Counted from the first letter of the stretch, positions 33,774 through 43,192 are shown. The stretch: 64,000 nucleotides of DNA from Collimonas rhizosphaerae (GCF_038896935.1 NZ_JBANDC010000006.1:62001-126000); one strand, 5' to 3'. Notes: generated from the letters alone by a model not told the origin. Made by a program: numbers and translations.

Positions 33774-35402
33774 ATGCCACTGATCGCTCTCATCGCACTG
33801 TTGATCGCACTCCCCCTGCTCGGCATCGGCGGCGCCTGGCTTCGGCTGGATGCGCAGGCGATCGCCCTGCTGTCGCAACAGATGCAGACAGTATTGCCGG
33901 CTTACCTGGCCACCTCGGCCTGGCTGGCGCTGGCGGTAACTGCCGGCGTAGTCGTGGTCGGCGCCGCCACGGCAGTCGCGGTCAGCCTGTTCGAATTCCG
34001 CGGCCGCCGTTTTTTCCAGTGGGCGCTGCTGCTGCCGATGGCGATGCCTGCCTATGTGTCGGCCTACGCCTACACTGACTTCCTCCAGTACAGTGGCGTG
34101 CTGCAGAGCAGCTTGCGCCAGCTTATCCCCGGCCTGCGCCTGCCGGAAATACGCAGCCTGCCGGGCGCGATCTTCCTGTTCATCTTTACGCTCTATCCCT
34201 ATACCTACCTGCTGGCGCGCAGCGCCTTGAACGAACGCGGAGTCCATCTCATGGAAGCCGCGCGCTTGCTGGGCATGCCCCTGGCCGCGCGCATCCGGCA
34301 CGTGGCGCTGCCGCTGGCGCGGCCGGCGCTGATGGCCGGCGCCGCGCTGGCGCTGATGGAAACCCTGGCCGACTATGGCGTCGGCGCCTATTTTGGCTTG
34401 AGCACTTTTACCACTGGCATCTATAAAGCATGGCTGGTCATGGACAGTCAGATGGCGGCGGCGCAACTGGCCTCGGTATTGCTGGCTATCGTCGCGCTGT
34501 TGCTGTGGGTCGAGCGCAAGGGCCAGCAGCGCATGCGCTTTTCCAGCGTACGAGGGCAACGCGGCGGTGCACCCGAAACCCGGCTTGCTCCCTTGTCTGG
34601 CTGGCGAGGTTTGCTGGCGTGGCTGGTATGCGGTTTGCCGATTGCGCTCGGGTTCGTGTTGCCGGTGCTGATCTTGCTGCGTTTGATGTGGCGCGAATTC
34701 CTCCACCAGGAAAGCGATCCCTACCTGACCAGCGGCGTCGACCTGCTGCGTTACGCCGGCTGGGCCTGGAACAGTTTCCGCTTCGGCGCCATCGCAGCGG
34801 TGCTGGCGGTAGCAGTGGCGCTCGCGCTCAGCTATGTGCAGCGCAGCCGCGGCCTGCCCCCGTTCAAGCTATGGCTGTTGCGCCTGCTCACTCGCATGGC
34901 AGCGATGGGGTATGCCGTGCCCGGCTCGGTGATCGCGGTCGGCATCTTGCTGCCGCTGGCCTGGCTGCAAGCGCTGTCGCCGCAAAACCAGGTCGGGATC
35001 CTGGTGACGGCGACTTCGTTCGGCATCCTGTATGCCTACCTGGTGCGCTTCAGCGCGGTTGCCGTGCAATCGATAGAGGCCGGCTATGCGCGCATCCCAG
35101 CCACCCTTGACGAAGCAGCCCGCACTCTTGGCAGCAGCGGCTGGCGCATCGCCCGCGTCCTGCACGCTCCGCTGCTGTGGCGCTCGATGGCGACTGCGTT
35201 CCTGATGGTGTTCGTGGATGTGGTCAAGGAGTTGCCTGCCACCCTGCTGCTGCGGCCATTCAATACAGATACGCTGGCGGTAATCGCGCACAACCTGGCG
35301 CGCGACGAGCGGCTCGGCGAAGCGGCGCTGCCGGCATTGACGATTGTAGCCGTAGGCTTGATCCCCGTGCTGCTGGTAACCAAAGCTCTGAACCAGCGTT
35401 AA
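33774..35402 (+). CDS. fbpB: Iron ABC transporter permease (FbpB type)
   Basis: Inner-membrane permease of 542 residues made of two homologous halves, each with about six helices and the EAA loop that contacts the ATPase: LMEAARLLGMPLAARIRHVALPLARP near residue 160 and LDEAARTLGSSGWRIARVLHAPLL near 444. This double architecture is usual for FbpB/SfuB. It faces fbpC across a 135-base region in which I saw no convincing Fur box. Confidence 0.93.
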   Translation: MPLIALIALLIALPLLGIGGAWLRLDAQAIALLSQQMQTVLPAYLATSAWLALAVTAGVVVVGAATAVAVSLFEFRGRRFFQWALLLPMAMPAYVSAYAYTDFLQYSGVLQSSLRQLIPGLRLPEIRSLPGAIFLFIFTLYPYTYLLARSALNERGVHLMEAARLLGMPLAARIRHVALPLARPALMAGAALALMETLADYGVGAYFGLSTFTTGIYKAWLVMDSQMAAAQLASVLLAIVALLLWVERKGQQRMRFSSVRGQRGGAPETRLAPLSGWRGLLAWLVCGLPIALGFVLPVLILLRLMWREFLHQESDPYLTSGVDLLRYAGWAWNSFRFGAIAAVLAVAVALALSYVQRSRGLPPFKLWLLRLLTRMAAMGYAVPGSVIAVGILLPLAWLQALSPQNQVGILVTATSFGILYAYLVRFSAVAVQSIEAGYARIPATLDEAARTLGSSGWRIARVLHAPLLWRSMATAFLMVFVDVVKELPATLLLRPFNTDTLAVIAHNLARDERLGEAALPALTIVAVGLIPVLLVTKALNQR

Positions 35403-35411
35403 GAATTTGCC

Positions 35412-35831
35412 TTATCCGGCGTTGCGCCGGGCCTTGGCAGGCACCGGGCGCAGGTGACTGCGGTCCGGCGTAGAACCGGGATCCTTGTTGATCGCCGCCG
35501 ATACGCCATCGCTGACGCAGTCTTTCACGAAGTCGTTCAGGGACTGCCCCTTCCCTGCCGCCGCCACACTGGCGTTACGATGCAGTTCAGGCGTGAGGCG
35601 GACGTTAAACGTGCCGCTGCAGGGCTTGTCCGGTTCCAGGCCCTCGCGCCGGCATTTGTCCAGATAAGAATCCACCGCTTCTGCAAATGCAGCTTGCAGC
35701 TCCCTGACATTTTCCGCTTCGTAGCTGACAAGATCATTGATAAACAATATCTCGCCATGCAGGCAGCCATCCTCGATGCTGACCTCGATCGAGCCCGAAT
35801 AATTTTTATAGCTGAGTATTTTGTCGCTCAT
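35412..35831 (-). CDS. hicB: HicB-family antitoxin
   Basis: Antitoxin of a HicAB cassette, 139 residues. The N-terminal half (GSIEVSIEDGCLHGEILFINDLVSYEAENVRELQAAF) is the degenerate RNase H-like HicB fold; the C-terminal half (FNVRLTPELHRNASVAAAGKGQSLNDFV) is a ribbon-helix-helix DNA-binding domain. The order hicA then hicB with a 26-base overlap is normal for this type. It ends 9 bases from the convergent permease gene. Confidence 0.9.
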   Translation of the reverse strand: MSDKILSYKNYSGSIEVSIEDGCLHGEILFINDLVSYEAENVRELQAAFAEAVDSYLDKCRREGLEPDKPCSGTFNVRLTPELHRNASVAAAGKGQSLNDFVKDCVSDGVSAAINKDPGSTPDRSHLRPVPAKARRNAG

Positions 35832-36096
35832 TGCATTCCTCGCTGGCGTTCGTCAAACCGTACTCTTTCAGCTTGCCGTTGACCTTTAACAATAAATATC
35901 TTTTCACGATATTGCCTGGATGGGGCTTATGCACAAAAATCTTAAGGCCCGCAGCGGTTCTAAAACAGCGATAAGACCCGCCCTTGTCTGAAAACTCGAT
36001 AAACCCGTATGTGCTGAGCAGGCTAACCAGCTCATGCCATGTAAAGTCTGCTGGAACGGATGCAGCCCGGCTGCGCAATTTATCGGCTTTAGTCAT
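35806..36096 (-). CDS. hicA: HicA-family toxin
   Basis: mRNA interferase toxin of the HicA family, 96 residues. The double-stranded RNA-binding-like fold is recognised from FTWHELVSLLSTYGF, the GGSYRCFR strand and the catalytic-histidine segment IFVHKPHPGN followed by a Leu/Lys-rich helix. In many HicA proteins the histidine lies in a GSHxxF motif earlier; here that place reads GSYRCF, so the catalytic residue assignment is uncertain. The gene is behind a perfect inverted repeat at 36123. Confidence 0.87.
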   Translation of the reverse strand: MTKADKLRSRAASVPADFTWHELVSLLSTYGFIEFSDKGGSYRCFRTAAGLKIFVHKPHPGNIVKRYLLLKVNGKLKEYGLTNASEECNERQNTQL

Positions 36097-36122
36097 TTGA
36101 TTATCCTGCCCTTCCCTGAAAA

Positions 36123-36145
36123 TTGCAACTGGAAATTAGTTGCAA
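36123..36145 (-). promoter_or_regulatory. Probable HicB operator (inverted repeat)
   Basis: TTGCAACT and AGTTGCAA form a perfect 8-bp inverted repeat with a 7-base spacer, 27 bases before the hicA start. Ribbon-helix-helix antitoxins bind such repeats in their own promoter. Confidence 0.65.
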
Positions 36146-36218
36146 AACAGTGTTTCTCCGCCCGCGACGATTTATTTCAATATTCGTGAACAAGCTTGAC
36201 TGTGTCAATTTGGCAATT

Positions 36219-36236
36219 CCCCTAAAAGCTTAGGGG
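36219..36236. repeat. Perfect 7-bp hairpin before the radical SAM gene
   Basis: CCCCTAA-AAGC-TTAGGGG forms a perfect stem-loop 72 bases before the start codon at 36308. A small palindrome TTGACTGTGTCAA lies at 36196-36208. They could belong to the promoter or leader of the radical SAM gene; the role is unknown. Confidence 0.4.
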
Positions 36237-36307
36237 GACATCCAGGTCGGCAGGCGTAAAATGCAGCATCCCGCAGTTTCTGCCGCCAATCTTTTCGCTA
36301 GCCACCT

Positions 36308-37819
36308 ATGACCATCCTGCTGTCCACGCTCAATGCGCGTTATTCCCACGCCTCGCTCGGGCTGCGCTATCTGCAGGCCAACATGAGTGATCTGCGCGAA
36401 GCCACGCAGCTGCACGAATTCGTCATCGGCGCCAAGACCGCCGACATCGTCGAGAAGCTGCTGGCGCACAAGGCCGAGACAGGCGTCACCATCGTCGGCT
36501 TCGGCGTGTATATCTGGAATATCGAGGAAACCACCAAGGTGGTGGCGATGCTGAAGCGGGTCGCGCCGGACATGGTGATTGTCTTGGGCGGACCGGAAGT
36601 GTCCTACGAATCGGCCGAACAGCAGATCGTCCAGCTCGCCGATTACCTGGTGACAGGCTGGGGCGACGTCACCTTGCCGCAACTGTGCCGGCAGATCCTG
36701 CACGGTCCGAAGCCGCTGATGAAAGTCCATGCCGGAGTACAGCCGCCGATGGCCGATATCGTGCTGCCGTACAGCTTGTACAGCGACCATGACATCGCCC
36801 ATCGCACCTTGTACGTGGAAGCTTCGCGCGGCTGTCCGTTCAAATGCGAATTCTGCCTGTCGGCGCTGGACAAGACAGCCTGGCCGTTTGCGCTCGATGC
36901 ATTCCTGGCCGAGATGGAGTCGCTGCATGCGCGCGGCGCACGGCTGTTCAAGTTCGTCGACCGCACCTTCAACCTGAACGTCAAGACCAGCCTGAAGATC
37001 TTGCAGTTCTTCCTCGACAAGCTGGCGGCCAATCCGGACGATCCTGTGTTTGCCCATTTCGAGCTGGTGCCGGATCATCTGCCGGATGCATTGAAGGAAT
37101 CGATTGCGCAATTCCCGCCCGGCGCCTTGCAATTTGAAATCGGCATCCAGAGCTTCAATCCCGAAGTGCAGGCGCTGGTGAGCCGCAGGCAAAACAACGA
37201 AAAGGCAGCGGAAAACATCCGCTGGCTGATGCAGCAATCGCAGGCCCACCTGCATGTCGACCTGATCGCCGGCCTGCCGGGCGAAGATGTCGCCAGTTTC
37301 GCCAGCGGCTTCGACCGCCTGGTGGCGCTGCAGCCGCACGAAATCCAGTTCGGCATCCTCAAGCGCCTGCGCGGCACGCCGATCATCCGCCACACCGAGC
37401 CTTACGGCCTGGTCTTCGACCCGCATCCGCCCTACACCATCCTCGCCACCAGCAAGATCGACTTTCCCACCATGCAGCGCCTGCAGCGGTTTTCGCGCTA
37501 CTGGGACCTGGTCGCCAATTCAGGCCGCTTCGCCCATACGCTGCCGATCCTGCTGGGCGATTCGCCGTTCGCCAACTTCATGGCGTTTTCCGACTGGCTC
37601 TACGGCAAGACCGACGCCACCCACAGGATTGCGCTGGACAGGCTGGCAGGCCTAGTCGGTCAATGGTTGCGATTACAAGGGATGAGCGAGAGTGCGGTCA
37701 ACGCCGTGCTCAGCACGGACTACGCAGGCAAGCCGGCCAGGCCGGCGGACTTGCCGCCCATGGCCAAACCGGACGCGGCAGCTGCGCCCAAACGGCAGGC
37801 CCGCCACTTAACCCACTGA
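36308..37819 (+). CDS. B12-binding domain radical SAM protein (DUF4080 type)
   Basis: A 503-residue iron-sulfur enzyme. The N-terminal cobalamin-binding-like Rossmann domain (about 1-140) has IVGFGVYIWNIEET and MVIVLGGPEVSYE. The radical SAM core follows with CPFKCEFC (CxxxCxxC) near residue 178, and a DUF4080-like C-terminal region follows from about 330. The typical cobalamin DxHxxG motif is not evident, so B12 use is uncertain. It is a single gene; its 3' end overlaps the DUF3717 gene by 12 bases in convergent orientation. The reaction is unknown. Confidence 0.88.
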   Translation: MTILLSTLNARYSHASLGLRYLQANMSDLREATQLHEFVIGAKTADIVEKLLAHKAETGVTIVGFGVYIWNIEETTKVVAMLKRVAPDMVIVLGGPEVSYESAEQQIVQLADYLVTGWGDVTLPQLCRQILHGPKPLMKVHAGVQPPMADIVLPYSLYSDHDIAHRTLYVEASRGCPFKCEFCLSALDKTAWPFALDAFLAEMESLHARGARLFKFVDRTFNLNVKTSLKILQFFLDKLAANPDDPVFAHFELVPDHLPDALKESIAQFPPGALQFEIGIQSFNPEVQALVSRRQNNEKAAENIRWLMQQSQAHLHVDLIAGLPGEDVASFASGFDRLVALQPHEIQFGILKRLRGTPIIRHTEPYGLVFDPHPPYTILATSKIDFPTMQRLQRFSRYWDLVANSGRFAHTLPILLGDSPFANFMAFSDWLYGKTDATHRIALDRLAGLVGQWLRLQGMSESAVNAVLSTDYAGKPARPADLPPMAKPDAAAAPKRQARHLTH

Positions 37820-38053
37820 CCTGGCGGCGGCGCTGATATCCAGCATGTGCTGGCGCCAGGCGCCGATCAGCTGCTGCGCCACGCTGTCCATGGAGGCCAG
37901 CGCCACGCTGCTGCTGTGGTTGATGATCATCAGGGCATATACATCGGCGAGCGCATTGACCTCGGGGGACAATGCGCATTCTTCTCCTACCGCAGGCCGT
38001 TGCAGACGCCAGTAATTGATGGCTTGTTCCAGTTCGGGCAATGAGATATTCAT
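37808..38053 (-). CDS. DUF3717 domain-containing protein
   Basis: An 81-residue cytoplasmic protein of a family restricted mostly to Burkholderiales. The conserved part is ISLPELEQAINYWRLQRPA, followed by LSPEVNALADVYALMI and a helical C terminus. No function is known. Its last codons overlap the radical SAM gene on the other strand. Confidence 0.85.
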   Translation of the reverse strand: MNISLPELEQAINYWRLQRPAVGEECALSPEVNALADVYALMIINHSSSVALASMDSVAQQLIGAWRQHMLDISAAARSVG

Positions 38054-38106
38054 GGCTTTATTGTACCTGCCGACGCCGGCTTGTCAGCCATGCGGTACAA
38101 ATATTG

Positions 38107-38499
38107 TCAAAAAACCACGCCTGCAACCAGGATGATATTGGCATACGGCGTGAACTCGCCAGTGCGGATGACCGCCTTTGCGCTGTGCGTCATGCGTTTG
38201 AAATCGGCGTGCGACAAAGTCCGCTTGTCGGGCAGGCCGAGCGCCTCGATCTGCTGCGCCAGCTGCGGGCTGTGCAATGGCAGTTCATCGGCCAGCACAT
38301 GGTGTTCGACCTGCATTTCAGTCAACACGGTTTCCAGCGTAACCATGAAACCGGGCACACCGCGCGTCAGCGCCAGGTCGATCAGCGGCACGCCAGGCGG
38401 CACCGGCAGGCCGGCGTCGCCGATCACCACGCTTTCGCCATGGCCGAGCGATGCGATCAGTTGCGACAACGCGATATTCAGCAATGGACTCTTCTTCAT
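38107..38499 (-). CDS. rbsD: D-ribose pyranase
   Basis: Interconverts the pyranose and furanose forms of D-ribose before phosphorylation. 130 residues; the family features include LNIALSQLIASLGHGESVVIGDAGLPVP with the catalytic histidine near residue 20, and the end RTGEFTPYANIILVAGVVF. It starts one base after the rbsK stop and is the last gene of the ribose operon, whereas in E. coli rbsD comes first. Confidence 0.95.
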   Translation of the reverse strand: MKKSPLLNIALSQLIASLGHGESVVIGDAGLPVPPGVPLIDLALTRGVPGFMVTLETVLTEMQVEHHVLADELPLHSPQLAQQIEALGLPDKRTLSHADFKRMTHSAKAVIRTGEFTPYANIILVAGVVF

Positions 38500-38500
38500 C

Positions 38501-39421
38501 TCAAGCCTCCAGTTCGCGGCGATAAGGAATCGAGGTTTGCGCGCCGACGCGGGCCACGCTCAAGGCCGCTGCGCATTGGCCGAAGGCGATAGCGTCGGCT
38601 TCGCTGCGGCCTTCCGCCAGCGCGGCGACAAAACCGCCAATGAAGGTATCGCCGGCAGCGGTGGTGTCCACCGCCTTGGTCGGCTGCGCCGCAAAATGGA
38701 CCGAGCCTGACGACAGCGCAGCATAAACGCCTTTCTCGCCCAAGGTGACCAGCACATTGCTGCTGCCATCGGCGCGCAACTTTGCGACTGCGGCTTCGAT
38801 GGCGGCGTCGTTATCCAGGCTGGCGGCATTCAGGCCGGCCAGCATGGCCGCCTCGATTTCATTCGGGATCAGGTATTCCACCTGCGCCAGCAAATCGGCT
38901 GGCAAGGCTTGCGCCGGCGCCGGCGCCGGATTGAGCACCACGATCTTGCCCAGCTGATGCGCCAGCCCGATTGCGTGGCGTACGGCTGCCAGCGGCGTTT
39001 CCAGCTGCAGGACGACGATGCGCGCCTGTTCGATCAAGCCGCGCGCGGCATCGATATGGGCCGGGCTCAAGGCGTCGTTGGCGCCGGCCGCCAGCACGAT
39101 GCTGTTCTGGCCGCTGGCGTCGACCAGGATCGAAGCCACGCCCGATGCTTCGCCGCTGATCGTGCTGACATGGCTGTCGTCGATGCCGTCGTTGCGCAAG
39201 GCGGCGCGCAGTTCCGTCCCGAACGCATCGTCGCCGAGGCAAGCCACCATCGCCACTTTGACGTCGTCGGCGCTGAGGCGCGCGCAAGCGACTGCCTGGT
39301 TCGCGCCCTTGCCGCCCGAGATGGTCTGGAAGCGCCCGCCGGAAAGGGTTTCACCGGGATGCGGCATGCGCGGCACGTTAAGCACCAGGTCCATGTTGAT
39401 ACTGCCGATGATGACGATCAT
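38501..39421 (-). CDS. rbsK: Ribokinase
   Basis: Phosphorylates D-ribose to ribose 5-phosphate. PfkB-family kinase of 306 residues with the N-terminal GSINMDLVL, the substrate motif GGKGANQAVA near residue 34, and the catalytic-base motif DTTAAGDTFIGGF near 246. It lies between rbsR and rbsD. Confidence 0.95.
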   Translation of the reverse strand: MIVIIGSINMDLVLNVPRMPHPGETLSGGRFQTISGGKGANQAVACARLSADDVKVAMVACLGDDAFGTELRAALRNDGIDDSHVSTISGEASGVASILVDASGQNSIVLAAGANDALSPAHIDAARGLIEQARIVVLQLETPLAAVRHAIGLAHQLGKIVVLNPAPAPAQALPADLLAQVEYLIPNEIEAAMLAGLNAASLDNDAAIEAAVAKLRADGSSNVLVTLGEKGVYAALSSGSVHFAAQPTKAVDTTAAGDTFIGGFVAALAEGRSEADAIAFGQCAAALSVARVGAQTSIPYRRELEA

Positions 39422-39472
39422 GTGCGTTCTTTAAATAAGGATTACTAAAAAAGGAAACTGAAATTCAAGCCG

Positions 39473-40480
39473 TCACGACGCCACGGTCGAACCGCGGACA
39501 TGCAATTCGGGCGCAATCGACAACCGTTGCAAAGGGCGGTCGGGCGTTGCGATCCGCTGCAGCAGGCATTCAGCCGTGAGCTGGCCCAGCCTGCGGGTAT
39601 TCTGGGCGACGCTGGTCAGGGTCGGATGGACAAACTGGGCCAGGTCGATATCGTCGAAGCCCACCACCGCCAGCACTTGCGGCACCGCGATGCCGAGCTC
39701 AGCCGCGGCACGCAGCGCGCCGATCGCCATCAGGTCATTACAGCAAAAAATCGCGTCCGGCGCTTGCGAAGGCAGGGATGCAAAGCGCGCCAGCAGGCTG
39801 CGCGCCGCCAGGTAGCCGCCGGCGCTGGTGAAATCGGCATAGGCCAGCAGCGCCTCCGGCAATTCGACGCCGGCAGCCAGCAAAGTCTGGCGCAGGCCGC
39901 CGATCCGCTCGCGCGAAATGGCGATGTCCTGCGGGCCGCCGATGCAGGCGATGCGGCGCCGACCCAGGCTAAGCAGGTGCCGGGCCGCCAGCACGCCGCC
40001 GGCGGCGTTGTCGACCGCCACCAGGTCGATCGCCATGTCCTTCGGCGCACGGTCCAGCAGCACCGTCGGCACCTTCATCTTGCGCAGCAGTTCGCCGTCG
40101 GTCTGCGCCAGCGTAGCCACGATCAGGCCATCGCAGCGCTTGGTCAGCAATACGTTCAGGTAATCGCGCTGCTTGGCCGGATCGTCGTCGGAGTTGCACA
40201 GGATGACGCTGTAGCCGGCGGCATAACAACTGTCTTCGATGCCGCGCGCCACTTCCGAAAAATACGGATTGGTGTTGTTCGGGATGATCAGGCCGATACT
40301 GCCGGTAGCCTTGCTTTTCAAGGAACGCGCCAGCGCGCTCGGCACATAAGCCATCGACTCCACCGCCGCCAGCACTCGCGCCCGGGCGTCGGCGCTGACC
40401 GGCCGGGTCTGGTTCAGGACGTGCGAAACCGTGGTGTATGAAACCCCGGCCGTGCGCGCTACATCCTTGATGGTTGCCAT
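39473..40480 (-). CDS. rbsR: Ribose operon repressor, LacI family
   Basis: A 335-residue LacI-type regulator. The helix-turn-helix (ATIKDVARTAGVSYTTVSHV) is at the very N terminus, followed by the hinge helix with SALARSLKSK and a periplasmic-binding-like effector domain. It is encoded inside the operon between rbsC and rbsK. It is expected to bind the palindrome at 44205-44226 upstream of rbsB and to be released by ribose. Confidence 0.92.
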   Translation of the reverse strand: MATIKDVARTAGVSYTTVSHVLNQTRPVSADARARVLAAVESMAYVPSALARSLKSKATGSIGLIIPNNTNPYFSEVARGIEDSCYAAGYSVILCNSDDDPAKQRDYLNVLLTKRCDGLIVATLAQTDGELLRKMKVPTVLLDRAPKDMAIDLVAVDNAAGGVLAARHLLSLGRRRIACIGGPQDIAISRERIGGLRQTLLAAGVELPEALLAYADFTSAGGYLAARSLLARFASLPSQAPDAIFCCNDLMAIGALRAAAELGIAVPQVLAVVGFDDIDLAQFVHPTLTSVAQNTRRLGQLTAECLLQRIATPDRPLQRLSIAPELHVRGSTVAS

Positions 40481-40514
40481 GTTATTTACTCAATGCCTGG
40501 TTGCGGGCGGTAGT

Positions 40515-41480
40515 TTAATGCGTGGAACGTTCGCCGCGGCGGCGGTAAGTATCGAGCACCACGGCAGCGACAATCACCAGGCCGGTAATGATGCGTTTCA
40601 TCGGTTCACTGACGCCGACCTGCGCCAGGCCCGCTTCCAGCACCGAGATGATCAGCACGCCGATGAAGGTGCTGATCACCGAGCCGCGCCCGCCCATCAG
40701 GCTGGTGCCGCCGATCACCACCGCCGCAATCACTTGCAGCTCCATGCCGACGCCGCCATTCGGGTCGGCCGCCTCCAGCCGCGATACCTGGAACAAGGCG
40801 CCGACGCCGGCCAGCAAACCCATCAGGGCGAACACCAGCACCTTGCTGGGCCGCGGATTGATGCCGGACAGGCGCACCGCTTCTTCATTAGTGCCGATGC
40901 CGATCCAGTGGCGTCCCAGCACGGTCTTGGTCAATACCAGGTGGCCGATGACGACGATCAGGATGGCAGACAGGAAAGCCGGCGACATGCCGAACAGGAT
41001 AGGCGAACTGATGCCGTCCACCGCGCTGCCGATATATTCGGTACGCGAGTTGGTGACCTGGTAAGCCAGGCCGCGCGCCATTTCCAGCACACCCAGCGAG
41101 ACGATAAACGAAGGAATGCGCCAGCCGACCGAAATCAGGCCGGTCAGCATGCCGCACAAGCTGGCCACCAGCACGCCCAGCGTGGCGGCCGCGAACAGGG
41201 GCCAGCCCCAGCGCACCATCGCCATCGACAGCACCGAAGCCGCCAGCGCCATGACCGAACCCACCGACAGGTCGATGCCGCCGATGATCAGCACAAACGT
41301 CATGCCGACCGCCATCACCACCAGCGTCGGGATATCGTTGGACAAGGTAGTGAAGGTCGCGGCGGTCAGGAAATTTTCGCTCAGGATGGAGAACAGCACG
41401 CACATGGCCAGCAGCGCGCCGATCAGGCCCAGGTAATTCTTCAGGCCGGACATGCTTCGGGTAAAAGAAAGTGTTGTCAT
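40515..41480 (-). CDS. rbsC: Ribose ABC transporter permease
   Basis: Inner-membrane permease of the ribose importer, 321 residues, about eight to ten helices, with the sugar-permease signature IIGGIDLSVGSVMALAAS near residue 65 and VIGGTSLMGGRGSVIST near 265. I start at the ATG at 41480 (TTLSFTRS...); the open frame upstream enters rbsA antisense content only. The gene lies between rbsA and rbsR. Confidence 0.94.
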   Translation of the reverse strand: MTTLSFTRSMSGLKNYLGLIGALLAMCVLFSILSENFLTAATFTTLSNDIPTLVVMAVGMTFVLIIGGIDLSVGSVMALAASVLSMAMVRWGWPLFAAATLGVLVASLCGMLTGLISVGWRIPSFIVSLGVLEMARGLAYQVTNSRTEYIGSAVDGISSPILFGMSPAFLSAILIVVIGHLVLTKTVLGRHWIGIGTNEEAVRLSGINPRPSKVLVFALMGLLAGVGALFQVSRLEAADPNGGVGMELQVIAAVVIGGTSLMGGRGSVISTFIGVLIISVLEAGLAQVGVSEPMKRIITGLVIVAAVVLDTYRRRGERSTH

Positions 41481-41503
41481 GATTTTCGGATAGGTTAAGG
41501 ACT

Positions 41504-43099
41504 TCAGGCAGCTTGCACGGCTGCAGTGTCTGCAGGAGCGTTGCCGTTGCCGTTCATGTAGCCGCTGAAGGCCGCCGCCAGGATCGTCTCCTGGCTCCAC
41601 TGGCCGCGCTCGAACGTGTCGACCAGCTTGCCGGCGCTCATCACTGCGATGCGGTCGCAGATCAGCATCAGTTCGCGCAGGTCGCTCGATACGATCAGCA
41701 GTCCCTTGCCTTGGCGCGACAGTTCGGCCAGCAGCTTGTAGATATCGAACTTGGCGCCGATGTCGATGCCGCGGGTCGGTTCGTCGAACAGCATGATCGG
41801 GCAATCGCGGTACAGCCAGCGCGCAATCACCACCTTCTGCTGGTTGCCGCCGGACAGTTCTCCTGCCGCCTGCATGCCGTTGCGCGAGCGGATCCGCAGG
41901 CGCTTGATGTAATCGCCGGCGACCCCGGCTTCAGCTTGCTGGTCAAGCACGCCGAATCTGCTGACCGCCGAGAGCTTGGCCAGCGTCGTGTTCAAGCCGA
42001 TCGATTGCGGCAGCAGCAAACCCTGGCTCTTGCGGTCTTCGGTGATCATGGCGATGCCGGCGGCGATGGCGTCTTTCGGCGAAGAAATTTTTGCTGGCTG
42101 CGCTTGATCGCCGATGAACACCTCGCCCTGGTCGGCCCGGTCGGCGCCGAAAACAAGGCGCAGCAATTCGGTGCGGCCGGAGCCGATCAGACCTGCAACG
42201 CCGAGGATCTCGCCGGCGCGCAAATCGAATGAAGTCGGCGCAACCGCCTTGCCGCGTCCGATATTGCGCACGCGCAGCAACGGCGCCCCGATGGTGCGGT
42301 GGCCAAGATCCAGCTCGGCTTCGGCGGCGCGGCCGACCATCAGCTGCACCAGCGCATCGGTGCTGTAGCCGCCGATGGCGTCGTCGCACACCAGCTGGCC
42401 GTCGCGCAATACGGCAATGCGGTCGGCCACCTGCTTCAGCTCTTCCAGCCGATGCGAAATATAGATGATGGCAACGCCTTCCGACTGCAGCCGGGCAATC
42501 TGCGTAAACAGCAGTTCGACTTCGCGGCTGGTCAGCATGGCGGTCGGCTCGTCGAGCACCAGCAAGCGGCAGCTGCCGATCAGGTTGCGCGCGATTTCCA
42601 CCATTTGCTGGTGGCCCACGCCCAGTTCGCCGACCGGCGTCCAGGGGTCGAGGTCGGTCAATCCTACCGCCGCCATCTGGATCCGCGTATCCTCTGCCAG
42701 CCTGGCCTTGTCGATCCAGCCGAAGCGATGCGGCAGCTGGTTGAAATACAGGTTTTCAGCAATGCTCAGAGTCGGGATCAGGTTCAGTTCCTGCATCACC
42801 ATGCGGATGCCGAGATGTTCGGCTTCCTTGCGCGAACCTGGCTGGTAACGCTGGCCGTCGAGCAGCATGCTGCCCGTGGTGGGATCGACCAGGCCACAGA
42901 CGATTTTCGACAGCGTGCTTTTGCCGGCGCCGTTTTCACCGGTCAGGGCCAGGATCTGGCCCGGGCTGATGCTGATCGAGACATCGCTCAAGACCGGCTC
43001 GACATAGGTCTTGCCGATGCCGCTCAAACTCAACATGGGAACTGCGGATGCAGCGGCGCGCCCGTCGGAGCGCGCCGCCGCCATGGATTCATTGGACAT
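41504..43099 (-). CDS. rbsA: Ribose ABC transporter ATP-binding protein
   Basis: Double ATPase of 531 residues with two nucleotide-binding halves. The N-terminal half has Walker A GENGAGKST, signature LGVGHQQMVEI and Walker B LLVLDEPTAML; the C-terminal half has LIGSGRTELL in place of Walker A, LSGGNQQKVVIARWL and MLFDEPTRGID. The degenerate second Walker A is normal for this family. The N terminus carries about 20 extra residues compared with E. coli. Confidence 0.95.
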   Translation of the reverse strand: MSNESMAAARSDGRAAASAVPMLSLSGIGKTYVEPVLSDVSISISPGQILALTGENGAGKSTLSKIVCGLVDPTTGSMLLDGQRYQPGSRKEAEHLGIRMVMQELNLIPTLSIAENLYFNQLPHRFGWIDKARLAEDTRIQMAAVGLTDLDPWTPVGELGVGHQQMVEIARNLIGSCRLLVLDEPTAMLTSREVELLFTQIARLQSEGVAIIYISHRLEELKQVADRIAVLRDGQLVCDDAIGGYSTDALVQLMVGRAAEAELDLGHRTIGAPLLRVRNIGRGKAVAPTSFDLRAGEILGVAGLIGSGRTELLRLVFGADRADQGEVFIGDQAQPAKISSPKDAIAAGIAMITEDRKSQGLLLPQSIGLNTTLAKLSAVSRFGVLDQQAEAGVAGDYIKRLRIRSRNGMQAAGELSGGNQQKVVIARWLYRDCPIMLFDEPTRGIDIGAKFDIYKLLAELSRQGKGLLIVSSDLRELMLICDRIAVMSAGKLVDTFERGQWSQETILAAAFSGYMNGNGNAPADTAAVQAA

Positions 43100-43192
43100 T
43101 CTGTACTCCAGCAGTGACAGCTGTAGTTATGCTTGGCGGAGCAAGGCAAGGTACTTTCTACCTTGCCCCGCGCGGTTGCGCAATTAATTGGA

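Noticed and set aside
33639..34706. Long upstream extension of the iron-transport ATPase frame
   Set aside because: The extension is antisense to the permease gene and Gln/Arg-rich; the ATPase has a normal start at 33638.
40431..41498. Open frame of 355 codons on the plus strand
   Set aside because: It is antisense to rbsC and the start of rbsR and is made of Gln/His/Asp-rich low-complexity sequence.
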